A program made the translations under genes and the position numbers. 11,595 nt of DNA from an uncultured Faecalibacterium sp. (lineage in GTDB: Bacteria > Bacillota > Clostridia > Oscillospirales > Ruminococcaceae), in NCBI GenBank assembly GCA_934561485.1, contig CAKTGS010000064.1, positions 1 to 11,595 of the forward strand. The letters run 5' to 3'. Shown piece by piece: positions 5,200 to 11,595 of this stretch (within the stretch, counting starts at the first letter, position 1; each line of letters begins with the position of its first letter). The notes under the pieces are model-generated. The model was not told where the DNA came from. It saw only the letters and a list, made by a program, of their open reading frames with translations, and did not search any database.

Positions 5200-6960
5200 T
5201 TATTCCAGATACATCCGGCGCAGCCGCATCAGGCGGGCAGGGGTCAGGCCGTATTCCCGGGCCAGGTATTCCTCGGCGCTGCCGCACTGCTCGCGGATGG
5301 TCTGCAGGATGAAGGGCGCAGCCGCCGGGTCCACCCCGGCCATGCCGCGGTAGTGCTGCTCTTCGGCCGGGTCCGCCGCGATCACCGCCGCGTGCTCTGC
5401 CAGCACCCGTTCGATCTCGGGCTTGCGGCAGACGTTGGTCTGCACGTAGTCGGCGCAGATGGTCTCATCCGAGGCACCCAGCGCCAGCAGAATGAGCATG
5501 GCGGCCACGCCGGTGCGGTCCTTGCCCGCCGAGCAGTGGAACAGGATGGGGGTCTCGCCTGCTTCCAGCGCGCGGAACAGCTCCTTGAACGCCTTGTTGC
5601 CGAACAGCATCTGCCGGTACATCACCCGCGAAAGCTCCTCGCCTTCCGGTGCGTCCCGCACCATCCGCTCCATGTCTCCGGGGGCAAAGCTGATCTCGCG
5701 GCCGTCCGGGGCGCACAGGGCGCAGATCTGCACCAGCCGGGCACCGTCCGGCACATAGTCCGGCAGCTTCCGGGCTTCCTCCGCGCTGCGCAGATCCAGG
5801 ATCAGCCGCAGGCCCAGGGCATCCAGCCGGGCACGGTCCGTCTCGCCGGTCAGATACCCGGTGGAGATGCCGCGGTAGATCTGCCCCCAGCGCACGGTCT
5901 TGCCTTCGTCCGCCGGGTAGCCGCCCAGCTCCCGGAAATTGTTTCCGCCCGCAAACAGCAGCTGGGTGCCGGGGGCCGGGTGTTCCGGGGCTGCCTTTTT
6001 TTTGGCCGTGCTGGACAGCACCGGGAAGTTGTAGAAGGGCTTGGCCGGGCGGCCACGGCGGGGCGGCAGGCTGGCGGCCCCGCCCAGCACCTCCATCAGG
6101 TAGCTGCGCAGCAGGTCGATGTAGGCGGAGCTGTAGTCCCGCCGCTGCACCAGCGAAACGCACAGCGGAGGCAGGTCCTCCAGCAGCACATCCCGCACAC
6201 GGTCCAGTTCCCGCCTGGCCCCCGGCTCGTAGCGGGTCAGGCAGGTGCACAGCTGCTCCTGCACCAGGTAGTAGGCCTGGTAGAAGCTGGGGCCGATCTC
6301 GGCATTGGGTGCAAACCCGGCCCGGGCGCAGGCTGCCCACAGCGGGCTGAACAGGTCCTGCCGCAGGCTGGGCAGCAGCACCCGCTGGCCCCGCAGGTCT
6401 GCAAGGGGGATGCTCTCCTTTTCCCAGAACGGATGGCCCCGGGGCACCAGCAGGCAGGCGGGGTCCGCCCGCAGGGTGGTGCGGGCCAGCACCGGGGCCG
6501 CACAGCCCAGGTCGATCACCAAGCCCGCATCCAGCTCGCCCTGCTCCACGCTGTCCACCACGGCATCGTTGTCCAGCAGGCGGAACCGCATTTCCACATG
6601 GGGGTACTGCTGGCGGAATTTGTCCAGCTGAGTTTCCAGCCCGGGCAGATAGTCCGGCACCAGCGCTACGCTGATGCCAATGCGCACCGGCTGCGCCGAC
6701 TGGATCTCGGCCCGCAGGGCGGCCTGCATCTGCTGGAACTGCTCCACCACCGGGGCGGCATGGCGCTGCAGGCTCATGCCCCGGTCGGTGAGGGTGAGCT
6801 TGTGGTGGGCGCTGAGGAACAGCGGCCCGCACAGCTCCGCCTCCAGCGCTGTGATGCTCTGCCGCAGCGCCTGCCGCGACAAAAACAGCCGCTGGGCCGC
6901 ACGGGTGTAATTCATTTCTTCGCACAGGGTCAAAAAGTAGTGCAGCTGGCGGATATCCAT
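5200..6960 (-). CDS. LysR-family regulator fused to a C-terminal tyrosine/serine phosphatase
   Basis: This 586-residue protein joins two known modules. Residues 1-60 are a LysR winged helix-turn-helix (MDIRQLHYF start; the region YTRAAQRLFLSRQALRQ contains the recognition helix). About 90-290 is a LysR effector-binding domain. Residues 295-335 are a Pro/Arg/Lys/Ala linker containing RRGRP (301-305), similar to an AT-hook core, and AKKKAA encoded by an eight-A run. About 338-586 is a phosphatase of the Y_phosphatase3 type (as in mycobacterial PtpB), with NFRELGGY around F342, DLRS at 389-392 and the P-loop H475-C476-S-A-G-K-D-R482-T-G, so the nucleophile C476, K480, D481 and R482 are all present. 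LysR proteins are normally about 300 residues, and PtpB-like phosphatases of about 250 stand alone. AGGAGG lies five bases before the ATG. The phosphatase has no start codon of its own near the linker, so a true fusion is likely. A phosphorylated or phosphate-bearing ligand coupled to transcription is an inference. Confidence 0.9.
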   Translation of the reverse strand: MDIRQLHYFLTLCEEMNYTRAAQRLFLSRQALRQSITALEAELCGPLFLSAHHKLTLTDRGMSLQRHAAPVVEQFQQMQAALRAEIQSAQPVRIGISVALVPDYLPGLETQLDKFRQQYPHVEMRFRLLDNDAVVDSVEQGELDAGLVIDLGCAAPVLARTTLRADPACLLVPRGHPFWEKESIPLADLRGQRVLLPSLRQDLFSPLWAACARAGFAPNAEIGPSFYQAYYLVQEQLCTCLTRYEPGARRELDRVRDVLLEDLPPLCVSLVQRRDYSSAYIDLLRSYLMEVLGGAASLPPRRGRPAKPFYNFPVLSSTAKKKAAPEHPAPGTQLLFAGGNNFRELGGYPADEGKTVRWGQIYRGISTGYLTGETDRARLDALGLRLILDLRSAEEARKLPDYVPDGARLVQICALCAPDGREISFAPGDMERMVRDAPEGEELSRVMYRQMLFGNKAFKELFRALEAGETPILFHCSAGKDRTGVAAMLILLALGASDETICADYVQTNVCRKPEIERVLAEHAAVIAADPAEEQHYRGMAGVDPAAAPFILQTIREQCGSAEEYLAREYGLTPARLMRLRRMYLE

Positions 6961-6995
6961 GGTTTCCTCCTGGGAATGTGGTTTGTCATGCAAAA

Positions 6996-7024
6996 AGAAT
7001 ACCGCTTTTTGTGAAAAATGTAAA
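6996..7024 (-). promoter_or_regulatory. Promoter of the LysR-phosphatase gene
   Basis: On the minus strand TTTACA (7024-7019) and TATTCT (7001-6996) are 17 bases apart. Transcription would start near 6989, about 29 bases before the ATG. It lies downstream of the sdaAA terminator, so the fusion gene is probably not part of the serine operon transcript, apart from read-through. Confidence 0.6.
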
Positions 7025-7036
7025 GAGAATGGAAAC

Positions 7037-7074
7037 AAAAATGCCCGCCGGGCATTCCTGCACGGCGGGCATTT
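7037..7074 (-). terminator. Rho-independent terminator of the serine operon
   Basis: On the minus strand AAATGCCCGCC (7074-7064) pairs with GGCGGGCATTT (7049-7039) around a 14-base loop, followed by T residues. The loop holds a second AATGCCC that can pair with the same GGGCATT strand in a tighter hairpin with a three-base loop. Two competing stems therefore share one T tract. It begins 17 bases after the sdaAA stop. Confidence 0.85.
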
Positions 7075-7091
7075 GATGCAAAGGATGGGGA

Positions 7092-7967
7092 TCAGCCGCA
7101 CAGCCCGCAGGCTGCACAGGCGCTGGGGGTGGCGGCGCAGCCGCCCAGTGCGGTCTCCCGCAGCTCGGCCGGCAGGCGCTTGCCCACGGCATACATGGCG
7201 TCCAGCATCTGATCAAAGGGGATCAGCTGCCGGATGCCGCTCAGGGACATTTCTGCCGCGATCAGGGCGTTGGCCACACCGGCGGCGTTGCGGTTCTGGC
7301 AGGGATATTCCACCAGGCCGCCCACGGGGTCGCACACAAGGCCCAGCATGTTCATCAGCACGGTGGAAGCGGCATCCAGGCACTGCTCCGGGGTGCCGCC
7401 CATCAGCTCCACGGCAGCGGAAGCCGCCATGGCAGACGCCACGCCCACCTCGGCCTGGCAGCCGCCCACGGCACCCGCCACGGTGGCGTTGCGCATGGCA
7501 AGGTAGCCCACCGCACCGGCGTTGAACAGGGCATCCACAATGCGCTGGTCCGAAATGCGGTAGCACTCCTGCAGCGCCAGCATCATGCCCGGCACCACAC
7601 CGGCGGAACCGGCGGTGGGGGCAGCCACGATCAGGCCCATGGAGGCGTTTACTTCCAGCACCGCCATGGCATAGGTCATGGCCTTGTCCAGCACTTCGCC
7701 GCAGATGCTCTTCTTTTTGTTATAGTGGGCTTCCAGCTTTTTGGCTTCGCCGCCGATCAGACCGCCCATGGACTTGATGGGCTTTTTCAGCGGCTGGGTG
7801 GCAGAAGCCTTCATGATCTCCCAGGCCTTGCCCATGCGGTGGTCCACGGCGTCCCGGGGCGTTTCGCCCAGCAGGCACTCCCGCTGGCGCATCACTTCCG
7901 AAATGGACAGCTGATGCTCCGCACAAAGCTCCAGCAGCTCTTTTGCAGATTTGAAATCCATGTTCAT
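7092..7967 (-). CDS. sdaAA: L-serine dehydratase, iron-sulfur-dependent, alpha subunit
   Basis: With SdaAB this subunit deaminates L-serine to pyruvate and ammonia in the cytoplasm, using an oxygen-sensitive [4Fe-4S] cluster as Lewis acid. The 291-residue length is typical of two-chain enzymes. APTAGSAG is at 116-123. Three cysteines, C170 (GGCQAEVG), C212 (CDPVGG) and C223 (PCQNRN), have spacings of 42 and 11. These equal the spacings of the Legionella cluster ligands as I recall them (C343, C385, C396). The C-terminus is cysteine-rich: C277, C284, C287 and C290, with C290 the penultimate residue. In the Legionella enzyme a C-terminal cysteine folds into the active site as a fourth cluster ligand, and C290 or C287 could do the same. 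The start has GGAGGA seven bases upstream. The gap from the sdaAB stop is only 13 bases, and the sdaAB stop touches this ribosome binding site. Confidence 0.97.
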   Translation of the reverse strand: MNMDFKSAKELLELCAEHQLSISEVMRQRECLLGETPRDAVDHRMGKAWEIMKASATQPLKKPIKSMGGLIGGEAKKLEAHYNKKKSICGEVLDKAMTYAMAVLEVNASMGLIVAAPTAGSAGVVPGMMLALQECYRISDQRIVDALFNAGAVGYLAMRNATVAGAVGGCQAEVGVASAMAASAAVELMGGTPEQCLDAASTVLMNMLGLVCDPVGGLVEYPCQNRNAAGVANALIAAEMSLSGIRQLIPFDQMLDAMYAVGKRLPAELRETALGGCAATPSACAACGLCG

Positions 7968-7980
7968 CCTGCGTTCCTCC

Positions 7981-8649
7981 TTACGGCTGCACGACCATCA
8001 CATCGGTGATGTTCGGGTTTTCCTGCAGCAGGGCGGCCACGCCTTCCGGCAGGCGCTCGTCCGACTCCACAATGGTGTAGGCGGTGTGGCCTTTTTCTTC
8101 CCGGAACAGCCGCATGAACGCAATGTTCACGCCGCGGTCGCTGAGAATTTTGGTAATGTGGGCCACCACACCGGGTTTGTCCTTCTGCACCACGATCAGG
8201 GCGTTGTACTCGCCGGTAAAGTCCACTTCCACGCCGTTGATGCGCACAATGCGCACCTTGCCGCCGCCCAGCGACTCACCGCGCACGGTCATGACCTGCC
8301 CGGCAGCATTTTCCATGCGGATATCCACCGTGTTGGGGTGCACATCCGTTTCCACCTCGTTGGGGGTAAAGCTGTAGGCCAGCCCCCGCTCGGTGGCAAT
8401 GGCAAAGGAGTCCCGGATACGGGTGTCATCGGCCGAAAAGCCCATGATGCCGCCCAGCAGGGCGCGGTCGGTGCCGTGGCCGTGGTAGGTCTTGGCAAAG
8501 GAACCGTAAAGGGTAAAGTCCGCACGGCGCAGCGGCGGCGTGATCATTTTCTGTGCCAGGAAGGCAATGATCTCCGCACCCGCCGTATGGGAGCTGGAAG
8601 GGCCGATCATGTTGGGGCCAAGCACGTCAAAAACACTGATGAATGCCAT
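7981..8649 (-). CDS. sdaAB: L-serine dehydratase, iron-sulfur-dependent, beta subunit
   Basis: This 222-residue protein is the second chain of the serine dehydratase. The N-terminal domain carries the conserved GPSSSHTAG (16-24), a serine-binding loop, and YHGHGTDRALLGG (about 54-67). The C-terminal 75 residues form an ACT domain (KDKPGVVAHITKIL, then GVNIAFMRLFRE), which in related enzymes takes part in ligand binding and subunit contacts. AGGAG lies eight bases before the ATG. It follows the symporter gene after 37 bases and precedes sdaAA by 13, so the three form one operon. Length and motifs are complete. Confidence 0.97.
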   Translation of the reverse strand: MAFISVFDVLGPNMIGPSSSHTAGAEIIAFLAQKMITPPLRRADFTLYGSFAKTYHGHGTDRALLGGIMGFSADDTRIRDSFAIATERGLAYSFTPNEVETDVHPNTVDIRMENAAGQVMTVRGESLGGGKVRIVRINGVEVDFTGEYNALIVVQKDKPGVVAHITKILSDRGVNIAFMRLFREEKGHTAYTIVESDERLPEGVAALLQENPNITDVMVVQP

Positions 8650-8686
8650 GGTATTTTCTCCTGTCGGATGAAACGTTGCGCGGCGC

Positions 8687-9907
8687 TCAGACCTTTGCGC
8701 TGCTCTTGTTGATGAACTTCTGATAGATGGTTTCCACGATCACGCCAATGGCGTTGTCGCCGGAAACGTTGCAGGCCGTGCCGAAGGAGTCCTGGGTGAT
8801 GTACAGGGCCACCATGATGGCGCAGATGGGGCCGTTGGGGTCGCCTGCTTCTGCACCAAAGATCATGTACAGGAAGGGCAGGGCGGTCATGATGGAACCG
8901 CCGGGGGCACCGGGGGAAGCCACCATGGCCACGCCCAGGGTCATGATGAAGGGCACCACGGTGCCCAGGCTGATGGGCAGCTGGTTCATCAGGCAGACAG
9001 CGGTAGCGCAGGCGGTGATGGTGATCATGGAACCGGCCATGTGGATGTTGGCGCACAGGGGCACCACAAAGTTGCGGATCTGCTCGCTGACGCCATCCGC
9101 CTCCGCACACTGCAGGTTGACCGGAATGGTGGCCGCAGAGGACTGGGTGCCCAGAGCGGTGGTATAGCCGGGGATCTGATTCTTGATCAGGGTCAGGGGA
9201 TTCTTGCGGCTCACGACACCGGCAATGCAGAACTGGATACAGATGCAGATCAGGTGCATGAGGATGACCACCAGGAACACCTTCCACAGAATGCCCAGAA
9301 TGGCGTAGGTCTTGCCGGACTTGGTCATATCCACAAAGGTGCCGCAGACGTACAGGGGCAGCAGCGGGATGATGACCGTGTGCAGCACCTGGTCAATGAT
9401 GCCGGAAAAATCCTTGATGCAGTTATACAGTGTATCACCGATGGTCTTGCCGCGCAAGGTGGACATGCACAGGCCCAGTACAAAGGCCAGCACCACAGCG
9501 GACAGGGTGTCCAGCAGAGCCGGGATGGAGATGGAAATGTAGCTTTCCAGCGAGTTGTCGGCGGTGGCGGCGATCTGCTCCAGGGCACCCTCGCTCATAA
9601 AGCTGGGGAACAGGCTGGAAGAAACCAGGTAGGAAGCCGAGCCGGCGATCAGGGTGGAGCCGTAGGCCAGGGCCACGGTGATGAGCAGCAGCTTGCCTGC
9701 GCCGCTCTTCAGGTCTGCAATGCCCATGGTCACGTAGGCCACGATCATCAGCGGAATGATGAACTTGAGGAAGGAGCTGAAGATGCTGGATGCGGTAACG
9801 ACGATGCGGCAGAACCACACCGGCAGGAACTGGCCGATGAGGATGCCCAGCACAATGGCGATCAGCAGCTTGGGCAGCAGGCCGATCTGATGTTTTTTCT
9901 TGTCCAT
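8687..9907 (-). CDS. Dicarboxylate/amino acid:cation symporter, SstT-like (probable serine importer)
   Basis: This 406-residue integral membrane protein of the DAACS family should import an amino acid with Na+ or H+. Several hydrophobic segments are visible. Family landmarks occur in order: the Ser-rich HP1 loop ALGTQSSAATIP (251-262), ANIHMAGS (286-293) in place of the NMDGT motif, the HP2 loop SPGAPGGSIM (331-340), and QDSFGTACNVSGD (372-384). The NxxMAG and QDS-TA-N-S-D forms resemble Na+/serine-threonine symporter SstT more than glutamate or dicarboxylate carriers. With sdaAB and sdaAA directly downstream, L-serine is the likely substrate. The ATG at 9907 is chosen for the GGAGG 11 bases upstream; the frame extends to 9946 without a matching site. 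It is the first gene of the operon. Confidence 0.92.
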   Translation of the reverse strand: MDKKKHQIGLLPKLLIAIVLGILIGQFLPVWFCRIVVTASSIFSSFLKFIIPLMIVAYVTMGIADLKSGAGKLLLITVALAYGSTLIAGSASYLVSSSLFPSFMSEGALEQIAATADNSLESYISISIPALLDTLSAVVLAFVLGLCMSTLRGKTIGDTLYNCIKDFSGIIDQVLHTVIIPLLPLYVCGTFVDMTKSGKTYAILGILWKVFLVVILMHLICICIQFCIAGVVSRKNPLTLIKNQIPGYTTALGTQSSAATIPVNLQCAEADGVSEQIRNFVVPLCANIHMAGSMITITACATAVCLMNQLPISLGTVVPFIMTLGVAMVASPGAPGGSIMTALPFLYMIFGAEAGDPNGPICAIMVALYITQDSFGTACNVSGDNAIGVIVETIYQKFINKSSAKV

Positions 9908-10000
9908 GGTAAAAAAATCCTCCTTTTGTTTTCCCCGCCGGTACACAGCGCCTGCCGGCCGATCCCTTCCGGAGTTCGCTTTGCCGGGGAATTTCCGAAA

Positions 10001-10022
10001 ACGTCAATTTTTTGCTTGACGT
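10001..10022. promoter_or_regulatory. Candidate LysR operator (inverted repeat)
   Basis: ACGTCAA (10001-10007) and TTGACGT (10016-10022) are perfect 7-base inverted arms with an eight-base, T-rich spacer. A third half-site TTGACA follows at 10024-10029. The repeat overlaps the -35 box proposed for the + strand LysR gene and lies just past the minus-strand operon start. This is a good position for an autoregulating, divergently acting LysR protein. Size and symmetry fit LysR sites, though no binding is shown. Confidence 0.55.
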
Positions 10023-10044
10023 GTTGACAGGTTTAGTTTAACAT
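10016..10044 (+). promoter_or_regulatory. Candidate promoter of the divergent LysR gene
   Basis: TTGACG (10016-10021) and TAACAT (10039-10044) are 17 bases apart, with transcription starting near 10051. An alternative pairs TTGACA (10024-10029) with TACAAT (10050-10055) at a 20-base spacing. The first fits spacing better, the second has better boxes. Confidence 0.45.
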
Positions 10045-10063
10045 AGACATACAATTGATTCAA
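10035..10063 (-). promoter_or_regulatory. Candidate promoter of the symporter-sdaAB-sdaAA operon
   Basis: On the minus strand TTGAAT (10063-10058) and TAAACT (10040-10035) are 17 bases apart. The start would be near 10028, about 120 bases before the symporter ATG. It overlaps the candidate + strand promoter, so the two would compete for polymerase. Confidence 0.45.
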
Positions 10064-10117
10064 ATTCATAATTCTCAACAAATGATTTACTTTTTTTCAT
10101 AATCAAGGAGTTTTGCC

Positions 10118-11005
10118 ATGGAGATCCGGCAGCTGAACACCCTCATCCGCGCAGCCCAGCTGCAGAGCTTTTCCAAAACCGCCGAAAGCCTGGGCTACTC
10201 CCAGTCGGCCGTTACAGTGCAGATCAAAGCCCTGGAAGAGGAACTGGGGGTGCGCCTGTTCGACCGCATGGGCAAGCGGGTGATCCTGACGGCCCAGGGG
10301 GCACGCTTTCTGGAATACGCCAACACCGCGCTGGATGCCCTGCACAATGCCCAGCAGGCCATGGCCGAAGGCGGCGAGCTGGACGGCACCCTGCACATCG
10401 GCACTTTGGAGTCCCTCTGCTTTTTCCGCCTGCCGGGCCTGCTGCACCAGTTCCGCCGGGAGCACCCCCGGGTGGCCCTGCAGGTGACCACCGGCTCCCC
10501 GGAAGAGCTGATCGACAAAATGGAGCACGGCGAGGTGGACCTGATCTGCATTCTGGACGAGCCGCGCTACTCCAACAGCTGGCACAAGTGCAATGAGGTG
10601 CCGGAAGAGGTGGTGTTCGTCTGCTCCCCGGACATCGACCTGGGCCACCCCGGCCCCTACCGGGTGGAAGAGCTGCTGGACAAGCCCTTTTTCCTCACCG
10701 AGCGCAACGCCAACTACCGCCGCACCTTTGACCGCTTTCTGGCCGCGCGGCAGGTAGAGCTGACCCCCAGCCTGGAGATCAGCGACACGTCCTTTATCAT
10801 CAAAATGCTGGAAAGCAGCTCCGGCCTTTCGCTGCTGCCCCGCTTTGCGGTGGCAGAGCCTGCCGTCCGGGGGCAGCTGCGCATCCTGGAAGTATCGGAC
10901 TTCCGGCTGACGATGTACCGGCAGATGTTCTACCACCGCGACAAGTGCCGCACCCGGGAGATGGAAGCCTTTATCCGGCTGGCCTGCGCCCCGGAGCTGC
11001 CCTGA
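10118..11005 (+). CDS. LysR-family transcriptional regulator
   Basis: This 295-residue protein has standard LysR length and layout. Residues 1-60 form the winged helix-turn-helix (MEIRQLNTLIRAA start; SFSKTAESLGYSQSAVTVQIKALEEELG as helix-turn-helix; LFDRMGKRVILTAQG as wing), then a linker helix. From about 90 to 290 is the two-lobed effector-binding domain (LHIGTLESL at its start, GEVDLICIL midway). It is divergent from the serine uptake and dehydratase operon and shares about 210 bases of intergenic DNA with it, the classic arrangement for a LysR regulator of its neighbour. The likely effector is serine or a related metabolite, by inference only. AAGGAG lies seven bases before the ATG. A strong terminator follows. 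Unlike the other LysR protein in the window, it has no added domain. Confidence 0.95.
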   Translation: MEIRQLNTLIRAAQLQSFSKTAESLGYSQSAVTVQIKALEEELGVRLFDRMGKRVILTAQGARFLEYANTALDALHNAQQAMAEGGELDGTLHIGTLESLCFFRLPGLLHQFRREHPRVALQVTTGSPEELIDKMEHGEVDLICILDEPRYSNSWHKCNEVPEEVVFVCSPDIDLGHPGPYRVEELLDKPFFLTERNANYRRTFDRFLAARQVELTPSLEISDTSFIIKMLESSSGLSLLPRFAVAEPAVRGQLRILEVSDFRLTMYRQMFYHRDKCRTREMEAFIRLACAPELP

Positions 11006-11016
11006 CCTGCCCTTAT

Positions 11017-11030
11017 TTATAACGTTATAA
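11017..11030. repeat. 14-base perfect AT-rich palindrome
   Basis: TTATAACGTTATAA is a perfect palindrome lying between the LysR stop and its terminator. It stands out as AT-rich in GC-rich surroundings and looks like a dimer-binding site. It is not upstream of any visible gene, so its role is unclear. Confidence 0.4.
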
Positions 11031-11035
11031 CAAAG

Positions 11036-11080
11036 CAATGCCGCCCCGGGCAAAGCGTAAACCGGGGCGGCATTGTTTTT
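11036..11080 (+). terminator. Rho-independent terminator of the LysR gene
   Basis: A perfect 14-base-pair stem, CAATGCCGCCCCGG (11036-11049) with its complement at 11062-11075, closes a 12-base loop and runs into five T (11076-11080). Confidence 0.9.
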
Positions 11081-11081
11081 C

Positions 11082-11105
11082 AAAAACGATCAAGGCAAAT
11101 GATCG
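11082..11105 (-). terminator. Probable terminator of the GntP-family gene
   Basis: On the minus strand CGATCA (11105-11100) pairs with TGATCG (11092-11087) around a seven-base loop, followed by five T (11086-11082). The stem is short. A second nested structure lies just upstream in the transcript: arms AACCC and GGGTT (11112-11116 and 11149-11153) enclose CGGGG and CCCCG (11124-11128 and 11135-11139), overlapping the stop codon. Confidence 0.6.
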
Positions 11106-11151
11106 AAGGAGAACCCTCTCGACCGGGGTGCAGGCCCCGCCGGGAAAAGGG

Positions 11152-11595
11152 TTACGCGAAGAAGGAGATGATCAGGGCTACCAGGAAGCCCACGCCGCCG
11201 ACCAGCGTTTCCATGATGGTCCAGGTCTTGAGGGTGGTCTTTTCGTCCATGCCCACAAGGCTCTTCACCAGCCAGAAGCCGGAGTCGTTGAAGTGGGAGC
11301 AGACGGTGGAGCCGCCTGCAATGGCAGCGGTGACGCAGGCCAGGTACAGCGGGCTCAGCTCGCTGAGGCCGGGCATGGCGGAGATGATGCCTGCGGCCAT
11401 GGTCATAGCCACGGTAGAGGAGCCCACCGAGATGCGCACCAGAGCAGCCACAATGAAGGCGACCAGCACCAGCGGCAGGCTGGCGTTGGCCACGGCGTTG
11501 CCGATGACATCGCCCAGGCCGGAGTTCTGCAGCATGTAGCGCAGCACGCCGCCGCAGGCGGTGACCAGCAGGATCATGCCGGTGGGCTCCAGAGA
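11152..11595 (-). CDS. GntP-family permease (gluconate/sugar-acid transporter), C-terminal part
   Basis: The frame is open at the right edge of the window, so only the last 147 residues are seen; the start lies outside. Conserved GntP-type segments are visible: GGVLRYMLQNSGLG, LVRISVGSSTVAM (the family's R-x-x-x-G-S-x-T-V-A pattern), AAIAGGSTVCSHFNDSGFWLV, and TLKTWTIMETLVGG before a final hydrophobic segment. GntP proteins are inner-membrane H+ symporters for gluconate and related sugar acids; substrate cannot be told from this part (hydroxy acids or even serine-like substrates occur in the family). It converges with the + strand LysR gene, and each has its own terminator. Confidence 0.93.
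   Translation of the reverse strand, partial: SLEPTGMILLVTACGGVLRYMLQNSGLGDVIGNAVANASLPLVLVAFIVAALVRISVGSSTVAMTMAAGIISAMPGLSELSPLYLACVTAAIAGGSTVCSHFNDSGFWLVKSLVGMDEKTTLKTWTIMETLVGGVGFLVALIISFFA

Noticed and set aside
4969..7014. A 681-codon + strand frame opposite the LysR-phosphatase gene.
   Set aside because: Its composition (Gln, Gly, His, Ala repeats) is typical of antisense shadow frames in GC-rich DNA, while the minus strand encodes two clear domains with catalytic motifs.
9041..10027. A 328-codon + strand frame opposite the symporter.
   Set aside because: Antisense shadow: rich in Gly, Gln, His and Asp with no domain, and it covers the promoter region as well.
10103..11083. A 326-codon minus strand frame opposite the divergent LysR gene.
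   Set aside because: The + strand shows an unmistakable LysR protein with a good ribosome binding site and terminator; the opposite frame even crosses that terminator.

Overview
The window suggests a member of the Firmicutes (Clostridia, Oscillospiraceae/Ruminococcaceae; Faecalibacterium or a close relative is my best guess). The reasons are the Gram-positive gene set (RNase Y, two-chain L-serine dehydratase, strong AGGAGG-type ribosome binding sites, a lipoprotein), the high GC content of the chromosomal part, and a GC-rich imperfect-palindrome intergenic element. This is inference from content and style, not a database match.

The window has two parts of different origin. Bases 1 to about 2435 are AT-rich and look like the end of a horizontally acquired element. 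They hold a terminator, a two-gene operon on the + strand (an AAA/ABC-type ATPase followed by a small PD-(D/E)XK-like protein), then about 300 bases of non-coding sequence with a 22-base perfect palindrome and phased AAAG repeats. At 2433-2458, where base composition switches, lies a fragment matching the anticodon-loop-to-T-arm segment of tRNA-Met (CAU). This looks like an attachment-site scar. The ATPase/nuclease-like pair next to it is the best candidate for an uncharacterised, possibly anti-phage, system.

From about 2460 to the end the DNA is GC-rich chromosomal-type sequence. On the minus strand, read right to left, there is the C-terminal part of a GntP-family permease (11152-11595, cut by the window edge). 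The lone + strand gene of this half, a LysR regulator (10118-11005), follows. It is divergent from a minus-strand serine operon: SstT-like symporter (8687-9907), sdaAB (7981-8649) and sdaAA (7092-7967). After a terminator comes a 586-residue protein joining a LysR regulator to a C-terminal tyrosine phosphatase (5200-6960), then rny (RNase Y, 3186-4760) with a leader of about 260 bases, and a small lipoprotein (2532-3050).

The serine operon makes functional sense: the symporter would import serine, and SdaAA/SdaAB would deaminate it to pyruvate and ammonia through a [4Fe-4S] cluster. The divergent LysR gene shares an intergenic region with overlapping promoters and a 7-base-arm inverted repeat, so it is the obvious regulator. 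The LysR-phosphatase fusion just downstream has its own promoter and is the most unusual single protein here.
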